Part shown: positions 16,915 through 24,230 of the stretch, piece after piece
How the letters are laid out: every line of letters starts with the position of its first letter
How positions within the stretch are numbered: the stretch's first letter is position 1
The notes under the pieces: generated by a model
The model's input: the letters and a program-made list of their open reading frames with translations, nothing else
What the model was told of the DNA's origin: nothing
The model's database searches: none
Origin: Rhodanobacteraceae bacterium
GTDB lineage: Bacteria > Acidobacteriota > Terriglobia > Terriglobales > Acidobacteriaceae
Direction: 5' to 3'
NCBI GenBank assembly: GCA_025350865.1
Contig: JANXWZ010000154.1
Coordinates: 1-41,507, forward strand
Length of the DNA: 41,507 nt
Translations under genes and position numbers: made by a program

Positions 16915-18174
16915 TCAGTGCGCCCCCGATCCGAGGGAGATGTTCTTCTGGAACAGGAGCCGAAAGCGAAAATCGCCGTAGCCCGAGCCGTAGGGATTGG
17001 CGCTGGAGTTGGCAAATGGAAGATAGAAGCCGCGCACGTATTCGGCACGCAGCGAGAAGCCCTGCCAGTTGGTATTCGATACCTCGAAGCCGGGGATCAG
17101 CTCGAAGATGTTGTTATAGAACTGCTGGTTGGTGTCGAGCGCTACGCTCTCTTGCAGGAATGGACGCAGCCGCAGCGAACCATCGTGCGTCAGGTCGACC
17201 ATCTCACGCGGCTGCAGGTAGGCAATGCCGTCGTGCTTGTACCGGGAGTAGAACCCAAACGAGCCGTTGGCCTCAAACGAGAAGCGATCGCCGATCGCGC
17301 TATCTCGTCCGGAGCGCCACAGCTTGTAATACCCCGCGACCACCCGCGTGTCTGGAACGACCGCTGCGGTGCCCTTTGTCGAGCCGTAGAACAGATATGC
17401 CGCGTTGGCTTCCGCGCTGAGGAAGAGCGGCGAATCGTGCATCTGGAAGGCGACTCCGACGCCGCTGAGCAGCGCGTTGTCGGAGAAGATCTGGGGCAGG
17501 TTGCCGCCGTTTGACTTGGTGTCCCGAAGCAGACGCTCACCGACATAGACCCGGAAGGGGGAGGTACTGCCCAGCCGCTCATAGTATCGGACCGAACTGT
17601 CGACGACGCCGTCTCTGAATCTGTTCAGGTATTGCGCGTCCACTCCAACGACAAGAACGTGGCGGGGGAATTCCCCGTCGAGCACATGGATCGCCTTCAT
17701 GGCCTGCATCCGGATTGCCGGGTCGACGTCAGGATAGCTGCTAGCGATGGCGCGGCCGAACGCAAGCCGGGCATCGTCGTAGCGCTTCTGGTTGGCGTAG
17801 ATGTAGCCTTGCTGCGCCTCGAATTGCGGTGTGCTCTGGCCTAACTGGCGCAGCGCATCGATGTCTTCAGCAGCGCCCTTCTCATCTTTTGCATTCAGGT
17901 CAAGATAGACCTCTTGCTTCAGGGCCGTCACGTCATGCGGATTCGCACGGATGGCGCAGCGCATGAGGTGGCGTGCGTCTTCCTGGCGACCGGTGGTAAT
18001 CGCGTCGAAGGCTAGTTTGCGGATAGGGTAGGTGCGATCTTCGACGGTGCCATTCGCTTCCGGGCAGGGCGCGGCAAACGTCGCGGGTGCCTGCGCGGAG
18101 GCCAGGGCCGGGAGCAGAGCTGCTATCACCACCAGCTGTCGAATTAGGGGCCCGAGACACAATTTGGATCGCAT
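16915..18174 (-). CDS. NfrA-like outer-membrane protein with TPR region (419 aa)
   Basis: Outer-membrane partner of NfrB. Signal peptide about residues 1-27 (ALASAQ). Residues ~45-160 are helical TPR-like repeats (ALKQEVYLDLNAKDEKGAAEDIDAL, RYDDARLAFGRAI). Residues ~170-419 form a C-terminal barrel with the NfrA-type ending YGDFRFRLLFQKNI. E. coli NfrA is more than twice as long, so this is a compact version with fewer repeats. In the known pathway NfrA is proposed to pass the NfrB-made glycan across the outer membrane. No Shine-Dalgarno is seen before ATG 18174, so the start is less sure. The gene leads the operon, with nfrB::wecB 2 bases downstream. Confidence 0.85.
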   Translation of the reverse strand: MRSKLCLGPLIRQLVVIAALLPALASAQAPATFAAPCPEANGTVEDRTYPIRKLAFDAITTGRQEDARHLMRCAIRANPHDVTALKQEVYLDLNAKDEKGAAEDIDALRQLGQSTPQFEAQQGYIYANQKRYDDARLAFGRAIASSYPDVDPAIRMQAMKAIHVLDGEFPRHVLVVGVDAQYLNRFRDGVVDSSVRYYERLGSTSPFRVYVGERLLRDTKSNGGNLPQIFSDNALLSGVGVAFQMHDSPLFLSAEANAAYLFYGSTKGTAAVVPDTRVVAGYYKLWRSGRDSAIGDRFSFEANGSFGFYSRYKHDGIAYLQPREMVDLTHDGSLRLRPFLQESVALDTNQQFYNNIFELIPGFEVSNTNWQGFSLRAEYVRGFYLPFANSSANPYGSGYGDFRFRLLFQKNISLGSGAH

Positions 18175-18249
18175 AATATTGACGCGGTAGGACTACCACA
18201 TCCTCTTACGCTACGCTCGATGAAACCGAGTGGAGAATTGCACTTACGT

Positions 18250-18294
18250 CCTAAAAAGTATTTAGGTTACAACTTCGGTCAGGTTACTTTAGGT
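18250..18294. promoter_or_regulatory. Candidate operator cluster upstream of nfrA
   Basis: CCTAAA (18250-18255) and TTTAGG (18261-18266) form a palindrome. AGGTTAC recurs at 18264 and 18281, and TTTAGGT at 18261 and 18288. These repeats lie 75-120 bp before the nfrA start, in a region with no gene, and are plausible sites for a regulator. Confidence 0.4.
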
Positions 18295-18326
18295 CGGCGC
18301 GGGATGTGACATGGCAACGAGCCCGC

Positions 18327-18370
18327 CAACAACGAAGGGGGACCGGCAAGCCGGTCCCCCTTCGTTGTTG
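18327..18370 (-). terminator. Long perfect hairpin after the secreted HE-motif protein gene
   Basis: A 20-bp perfect stem (18327-18346 and 18351-18370) with a 4-base loop, starting 4 bases after the stop codon of the gene at 18375. There is no clear T-run, but the 3' side of the stem itself is T-rich (TTCGTTGTTG). It separates that gene from nfrA. Confidence 0.7.
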
Positions 18371-18374
18371 TAAG

Positions 18375-20204
18375 TTACCGCACCTTCAGACTGACCGGTG
18401 TGGTGTGAAGCAGCGATCCGCTATAAGCTCCGATGGCGATCTGGTAGGTTCCCAGTGGGGTGGCTCCAGTGGTGGCAACCGTCATCGTCGTCGAACCCGT
18501 AAACGGATTCGTGGCGAAGGTGGCGGTGGCTCCTGCTGGCACGTTGACTGCAACCAAGGTTACCGAGCCCGCGAATCCGCCCGCTGGGGTTTCTGTAACC
18601 GTGTAGACGGCGGAGTTGCCCTGCGTCACCGTCTGGCTGGGGGGCGTGGCGGACAGAGCAAAGTCGACCGGACCGTGCGCCGTGATCACCAGCGACACAT
18701 TGATTGAGTGGGTAATCGATCCGCTTGTCCCCGTGATCGTCAATGGGAACGTGCCGAGCGGAGTCGCGGCATGCGTGATGATGTACATCGCCGAGGAGCC
18801 GGTGAACGGATTGGTCTTGAAGCCGGAGGTCGCAGCGGGCGGCAAGCCAGTGACCGAAAGGGTAACGGCACCGGCGAAGCCGCCCGACGGGGTCTCGGTG
18901 ACAAGGTAGGTGGCGAAGTCTCCCAGGCGGATCGTCTTGGTTGAGGGGGCGGAAATCGTGAAGCCGGGTCCGGTCGCCGGAGTGACGGTTCCTGTGATCA
19001 ACGGATTGACCGTCTCAGTGGCAGTAACCGATTTTCCGACCGTGTTCAGAGTCACGTTGAAGACATGGACGCCCTGATCCGAGGGCTGGAAAATGTAGTC
19101 TGCCGGTAGAACCGCGCTGGAGTCCGTGCTGGTGAAGTGCACGGTACCCGCGAAGGCCTTGTGGGTACCCGTCGTGGGGTTCCGTGCCGTCACGGTCAGT
19201 ACGAAGGGCGTTCCGACCGAAGACGCAGCTGAAGTGAGGCTGAACTTCGGATGGGGTCCCGAGGCTACGCAGTTATTCAGGGAGTTGATGAACTCCTGCT
19301 GCACCGTGTAGGTGCCGTTGGGGGTCGAGATGATGCTCTGCTGGCCATTGCAGATATCGCCGATCTCGCCATTGGTTGCGTCATACCAGGAGAGATACGG
19401 GGAAGTCCCCACAACGGTGGCGAAGCCTACTGCGACGTCCGTTACGGTCTCAATCAGTTCGTGCGAGGATGCCGATTCTACGTTCTGGATCTGGCTGCCC
19501 GTTCCGCAACCCACATCGCAACCGCTTCCGGGTCCGAAGTCGGGAATGACCGAGTACGGCAGGAACTTGCTATTGAACATCACCGTGCCATGGTAGGCGC
19601 AGAATCCGCCAGCCTGGCAGCTTGGGCTACCGCCGGACGTGATGTGGACATTCGGCGGAAAGTAAAACATGTACTCCGTGTTGACGTTACCGTTCAGGTC
19701 ATACCCTGGCAGCGGGATATGTCCAGCGTTAAGCTGCGCGATGAGCTCCGACTGAATCTGAGGGTCGGTCAAGGTGCAGTTCGTTGCCGTTGCGCAGCGA
19801 CTTGGCGCGATCGTCGTGATACCGGTGTAGCTGCCTCGTCCGATCGATTGGTTCGTTCCGGCTACATTGCCCGGCGCGGTGATGTTCGTGGCGTATTCGC
19901 TGAACATGTCGTAGAAGACGCTATTGGTGATGCCGGTGTAGAAGCCCGGGAGATTCGACGCCAGGATGGGGTTAGTGGCGGTTCCCCAAAGCACGATCCG
20001 AACCTGCACGTTCGAAACAACGGGACCGCTGTAATACGTAAGGTGGGCCCCGGCAGGTGCGCTGGCCGACTGGACGCCAGTCTTGAAAGGCACGCCGTGG
20101 ACGATGGGCGCTTCCTGGGCGCTGGACTGAACTCCAGTGCCTAACAGGGCGACGACGAAGGCCATAGCGGCGAGCTTATGGCTTGCAGTGAGACGGATAT
20201 TCAT
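18375..20204 (-). CDS. Secreted protein with HELIE metalloprotease-like motif and two Ig-like tail repeats (609 aa)
   Basis: Signal peptide about residues 1-30 (ALLGTGVQSSAQ). The body begins with a strand motif (YYSGPVVSNVQVRIVLWG) and holds ASSHELIETVTD, then SWYDATNGEIGDICN, a combination reminiscent of zinc metalloproteases though not proven to be one. Cysteine pairs (CDVGC, CQAGGFC) fit an extracellular protein. Residues ~330-410 are a beta-sandwich (FVLTVTARNPTTG). Two tail repeats follow, each with GDFATYLVTETP/GNSAVYTVTETP and a NPFTGS motif. AGGAG precedes the ATG. The tail and leader are shared with the next gene upstream (20459-22635) but the bodies are unrelated. Confidence 0.75.
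   Translation of the reverse strand: MNIRLTASHKLAAMAFVVALLGTGVQSSAQEAPIVHGVPFKTGVQSASAPAGAHLTYYSGPVVSNVQVRIVLWGTATNPILASNLPGFYTGITNSVFYDMFSEYATNITAPGNVAGTNQSIGRGSYTGITTIAPSRCATATNCTLTDPQIQSELIAQLNAGHIPLPGYDLNGNVNTEYMFYFPPNVHITSGGSPSCQAGGFCAYHGTVMFNSKFLPYSVIPDFGPGSGCDVGCGTGSQIQNVESASSHELIETVTDVAVGFATVVGTSPYLSWYDATNGEIGDICNGQQSIISTPNGTYTVQQEFINSLNNCVASGPHPKFSLTSAASSVGTPFVLTVTARNPTTGTHKAFAGTVHFTSTDSSAVLPADYIFQPSDQGVHVFNVTLNTVGKSVTATETVNPLITGTVTPATGPGFTISAPSTKTIRLGDFATYLVTETPSGGFAGAVTLSVTGLPPAATSGFKTNPFTGSSAMYIITHAATPLGTFPLTITGTSGSITHSINVSLVITAHGPVDFALSATPPSQTVTQGNSAVYTVTETPAGGFAGSVTLVAVNVPAGATATFATNPFTGSTTMTVATTGATPLGTYQIAIGAYSGSLLHTTPVSLKVR
18378..18947 (-). repeat. Duplicated tail module, copy 1
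   Basis: About 570 bases encoding the last two Ig-like repeats of the HELIE protein. They are highly similar at DNA level to 20462-21031, with long identical runs around the VPAGATATF and LGTFPLTITGTSG coding segments. Confidence 0.75.
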
Positions 20205-20325
20205 TGGATCTCCTAACTCCCTAGGGAGGCTTACGTCGTGCGTAAATGTTCGGGGCCTGCGGCCAACCAGGAGACAGGAATCTCAGGTTCGTCGATAAGT
20301 GGCGGCCTAGAGCAAGCGTTCCAGA

Positions 20326-20354
20326 ATCCTCGCTCTGAAAAATCGCATTGTCAA
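20326..20354 (-). promoter_or_regulatory. Promoter of the HELIE protein gene
   Basis: On the minus strand TTGACA (20354-20349), a 17-base spacer and GAGGAT (20331-20326). The upstream bases AAAGTTCG also match the promoter of the paralogue at 22757. Confidence 0.5.
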
Positions 20355-20414
20355 GCGAACTTTAGTAAGTAATCGTTGAATTCAGGGCTTCCCCTTTTGG
20401 CTGTTCAGACGCAG

Positions 20415-20450
20415 AAAAGGGTCCCCGCCGAAATCTTCGACGAGGATCCC
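20415..20450 (-). terminator. Rho-independent terminator of the secreted propeller-like gene
   Basis: On the minus strand GGGATCCTCGTCGAA pairs with TTCGGCGGGGACCC (14 pairs, G-T wobbles, one bulged A) around GAT, followed by TTTT. It begins about 9 bases after the stop at 20459. Confidence 0.7.
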
Positions 20451-20458
20451 TCCTGCAG

Positions 20459-22635
20459 TTATTGCACTTTCAGGTTGACAGGAGTCGTGTGAAGGAGCGA
20501 ACCGCTGTAGGCCCCGATGGCGATCTGATAGGTGCCTAGCGGAGTTGAACCGGTGGTCGAAATCGTCATCGTCGTCGAACCCGTAAACGGATTCGTTCCG
20601 AAGGTGGCGGTCGCGCCGGTCGGCACGTTGACTGCAATCAGAGTGACGGAGCCAGCGAATCCACCCGCCGGGGTTTCCGTAACCGTATAGACCGCGGAAT
20701 TACCCTGGGTCACGGTCTGGTTGGTGGGTGAGGCGGAAAGGGCAAAGTCGACCGGACCATGCGCAGTGATGACCAGCGTCACATTGATGGAGTGCGTCAA
20801 CGCTCCGCTGGTACCGGTGATCGTCAATGGGAACGTGCCGAGCGGAGTCCCGGCATGGGTGACAATGTACATCGCCGAGGTGCCGGTGAATGGATTGGTA
20901 GTGAAGCCGGAGGTCGCACCAGCGGGTAGGCCAGTGACCGATAAGGTGATGGCACCGGAGAATCCGTTCAGTGGGGTCTCGGTCACCAGATAGGTCGCGA
21001 AGTCTCCCAGACCGATCGTCTTGCTTGCCGGAGCGCTGATGGAGAAGTCGGCAGCGCCGCAGCCGGGCATTTTGAAGGTCCCGACCCGTGTGCTCCAGTT
21101 GAAGGCACCTGTGGTTTTGAGGTATTCGTCCGTGTACCAGAAGGTGCAGTCGTCGGAGGGGTCCACGCTCATGCTGGTATAGTCTCCCCAACGGGAAAGA
21201 CCACTTCCTGACTGGGAGCCCCCGCCGTTGATGATGACGTTCTCGCCCTGCGTCATCGTGCCTGCCGCGTCGCCTGCCAGACGGCCGGTGTAGTGAATCC
21301 CCGGAGACATCGAGCTGCTGGAGACGCTGTAGCCGAGAGCCATGTTGCCGTTCTTATCCATGGCAATACTTCCCATCCAGCGCGAGCTGGCGTCGGGAGA
21401 GTAGGTGCCCTGCTGGAAGAGGCTGGGAGTTCCGGAGTTGATGCGCAGCTCGTACCAGCGCACTCCCGACGGTACCGTTCCAGCTAGGATGGAATGATTT
21501 ACCACCATTGCGGCGTAGCTTCCGAAGTTGCGGTAGGCCAGGCGGTACATGGCGCGGTCACCCAGGGAATCCAGCTTCTGCGTTGTACCTGCCTGCGGGA
21601 TGCAGGTGCCGGTGCTGGCGCAGGCCTCAGTAAAGGAGGCAATTGTTACATTGGTTGGTCCGACGAAGGTAGAGTTGGCGGGAGTGGTAAAGTCGACGTG
21701 GAATTTCCAGACGCCGAGGGTGGTGCTTGTGTTCAAAGCGACCAGGTAGTTGGGAGCGCCAGCCGGAGGCAGGGTGGCTCCATCCAGATCAGCCGGTAGA
21801 AGGCTCCCGAAGGAGGTAGTGGTGTTAAAACAAACCAAACTGGCGGTGGTGCCGGCAATCATCGCTGCGCGATTGAGTGCGCACACGCGGGCGCCGTTGA
21901 AGGTAGTGCCGCCGGCAAACGCATTGATGGTCAGGTAGTAAGCGTCCGGCCAGACGCCCAACTTGGGGTAGTCCGGAAAGTCGGTGAACACGAAGGAGTA
22001 GCGGTTGTAGGCACCGGTAGGGTCATTGCTAGCCGACACCGCGACGCACTGAAGATACGGTGTCGTGGAGACGGAGAACTGTTGGACGATCCAGCGGTCG
22101 GCGATCTTGTCATAGACGACGGTAGGATCGCCGTCGTTGTTGGTTTGGCAGCCGCCGCCGAACCCGGACCAGATAGTGTTGATGTTTAACGGTCCAACGA
22201 TGAGAGACCCGGATTTATTGAAGATCGCAAAGCTTTCGTTCACGGTTTCAAAATAGTGGTTCGGGCCCACAGTTCCGTTCGGGTCGGGCGGCGCAGCGTT
22301 GGGCGTGAACCCGAAGAAGCCTACTCCGACACCGTCGAAGCTGATTCCCGGCGTAGGAGCGCCCAGGTTGATGGCCGACGTTTGGAGTGTGGGATCGACC
22401 TGCGAGGCGCCAAGTGGCACAGCGGTCGGCCGGGTGCTGGTGCGGAAGGGCACTCTTACCTCATGCGGTACGGTGAGCGAGGTTGCATCGGGACGAATCT
22501 CCCGCAACGGAGGGGACAAGTCGTGCTTGACCTCGGGTATAAACTCCTGGGCGCGGGACTGGACCCGGTTCCCAACAGCGCGATGGCAAACGTCAATAAA
22601 CCAAGTTTGCGGCTAGTCGAAAAATGGATATTCAT
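20459..22635 (-). CDS. Secreted propeller-like protein with Ig-like tail repeats; frameshift in the signal peptide
   Basis: The long frame (20459-22519, 686 residues) lacks an export signal, but one exists just upstream. ATG 22635 (AGGAG 5 bases before) encodes MNIHFSTSRKLGLLTFAIA, ending LLGTG. A one-base loss at about 22563-22567 then switches frames to VQSRAQEFIPEVKHDL, which joins the long frame. The body is rich in Gly, Asn and Asp, with repeated motifs such as PPDPNGTVGPNHYFETVN, DPTVVYDKIADRWIVQQF, RWMGSIAMDKNGNMALGYS and RWGDYTSMSVDPSDDCTFWY, a pattern typical of secreted beta-propeller-like proteins. Function unknown. The last ~200 residues are the same two Ig-like repeats as in the gene at 18375. 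If the frameshift is real, export is lost. Confidence 0.72.
20462..21031 (-). repeat. Duplicated tail module, copy 2
   Basis: Partner of 18378-18947; encodes two Ig-like repeats joined to a different protein body. Confidence 0.75.
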
Positions 22636-22756
22636 TGGATCTCCTGACTCTTAAGGGAGGCTTTCATCGCGTGGCAAAATTCCGGGGTCTGCGGTCAACT
22701 GCGGACGCAGGAAACTCAGGTGGGCCTTCTAGATTGCCCAAGGGGAAGGTCTAAGA

Positions 22757-22785
22757 ATATTCACGGCCTACAGTCGACTTGTCAA
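22757..22785 (-). promoter_or_regulatory. Promoter of the propeller-like protein gene
   Basis: On the minus strand TTGACA (22785-22780), a 17-base spacer and GAATAT (22762-22757). It is preceded by CCAAAGTTCA, matching the homologous promoter at 20326. The leader down to the ATG at 22635 is also related to 20205-20290. Confidence 0.55.
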
Positions 22786-22855
22786 ATGAACTTTGGTAAG
22801 GAATCGTAAATACTTCGATAGTTGTAGACGACGTGTGTAGCCGGTGTGGGCAGCT

Positions 22856-24211
22856 TTACTTGCCGATGCAGAATCGCGAGAAGATCAAGCCGAGAATCTG
22901 CTCGGTTGAAGTGGCTCCGGTGAGGCGATCCAGAGCTTCGAGCGCGGCGTGAAGATCGAGCAGCAACATCTCATGCGGGATGAGGAGTTGCGCTGCGGCT
23001 TCGGACCGATCGAGCGCGGCGACAGCCTCGGCCAGAGCCTCATGCTGCCGGAGGTTCGTCACCAGCGCCGAATCGGCAACCGGCGCGACCCCAGTGAGAG
23101 CCTGCAGAATCGCCGCCTTCAACTCCGCCAGGCCTTCGCCTGTGACGGCCGATGTCCAGATCGCGGTCGGGTCCGCGCGCTGCTCGATCAGGTCGCACTT
23201 GTTGCGCACCACCTGATACGGCCTGCCTTCAAGCGCGGCGATTGTCGACCGATCCTCGGCGGTTTCGGGCTGCGTTGCGTCGACCACCACCACGACAAAA
23301 TCCGCCTCAGCCATCGCGGTGCGCGTCCGTTCGATTCCCTGCGCCTCGGCTTCACCCTCCGGCGCATCGCGCAGGCCTGCTGTGTCGACCAGTTCTACCG
23401 GGATTCCGCCGATCGCTAGCCGCTCCGAGATCGGATCACGCGTCGTGCCGGGTTGTGCGGTCACGATGGCTCGCTCGCGCTCGAGCAGGCGATTGAACAG
23501 GGATGACTTGCCGGCGTTGGGCCGACCCACGATCGCCAGCGTGAAGCCGTCGCGGACGATTCTGCCGTAGCGATAGGTTGAGGCGAGAGTCTCGATCTGA
23601 GCCTTGATCCGATGGATCGCGGCAAGGATCGCGGTAGCGGGCATGACGTCCAGGTCGTCTTCGGCGAAGTCGATTCCCGCCTCCAGCTCCGCAATCAAGC
23701 CGACCAGACTGGCTTTGGCCGGGGCAATCTGCGTTGCGAGCGCTCCGCCTAGCTGTGCGGCAGCCACCCGCGCCTGCTGCAGCGTGTGAGCCGCGATCAG
23801 GTCGTTGACCGCCTCCGCCTGCGTCAGGTCCAGGCGGCCGGAGAGGAAGGCTCGCTGGGTAAATTCGCCCGGCTGGGCCAGCCGCGCACCGCGAGCGAGA
23901 GCCGCGCGGACGAGGAAGTCGAGGAGTACAGGCGCACCGTGACACGAGATCTCAACTACGTCCTCGGCGGTGTAGGAGCGGGGGGCCTGGAAGTAAGTAA
24001 CAACAGCCTCGTCGAGGACCTCTCCGGATTCGTCGACGATCTCAGCGAACCGAACGCGACCGGGAGCAAGAGCGTTTCGGAGGCGGAGCATCGGCGTCGC
24101 GATTGCTACGGCCTGGGGGCCTGAAATCCTGACCACTCCAACGCCGCCGCGTCCCGACGGCGTGGAAATGGCCACGATGGTGTCCTGGTCCAGAAGATTC
24201 CGTTGCGGCAA
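22856..24211 (-). CDS. mnmE: tRNA uridine-5-carboxymethylaminomethyl modification GTPase MnmE (451 aa)
   Basis: Works with MnmG to modify the wobble uridine of certain tRNAs. Complete: an N-terminal formyl-tetrahydrofolate-binding domain (DTIVAISTPSGRGGVGVVRISG), a helical domain, and an inserted G domain with GRPNAGKS (229-236), DTAGLRD (276-282) and NKCD (337-340). The C-terminal CIGK carries the catalytic cysteine. The start is a TTG at 24211 preceded by GAGGG at 6 bases; an in-frame stop lies just upstream. It begins 19 bases after the Oar-like receptor stop, an unusual partner for a housekeeping gene. mnmG is not in the window. Confidence 0.97.
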   Translation of the reverse strand: MPQRNLLDQDTIVAISTPSGRGGVGVVRISGPQAVAIATPMLRLRNALAPGRVRFAEIVDESGEVLDEAVVTYFQAPRSYTAEDVVEISCHGAPVLLDFLVRAALARGARLAQPGEFTQRAFLSGRLDLTQAEAVNDLIAAHTLQQARVAAAQLGGALATQIAPAKASLVGLIAELEAGIDFAEDDLDVMPATAILAAIHRIKAQIETLASTYRYGRIVRDGFTLAIVGRPNAGKSSLFNRLLERERAIVTAQPGTTRDPISERLAIGGIPVELVDTAGLRDAPEGEAEAQGIERTRTAMAEADFVVVVVDATQPETAEDRSTIAALEGRPYQVVRNKCDLIEQRADPTAIWTSAVTGEGLAELKAAILQALTGVAPVADSALVTNLRQHEALAEAVAALDRSEAAAQLLIPHEMLLLDLHAALEALDRLTGATSTEQILGLIFSRFCIGK

Positions 24212-24230
24212 GCTTAACCCTCAAGCCAGC

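Noticed and set aside
19251-20144. 297-residue open frame opposite the HELIE protein
   Set aside because: Antisense shadow without signal peptide, ribosome-binding site or domain.
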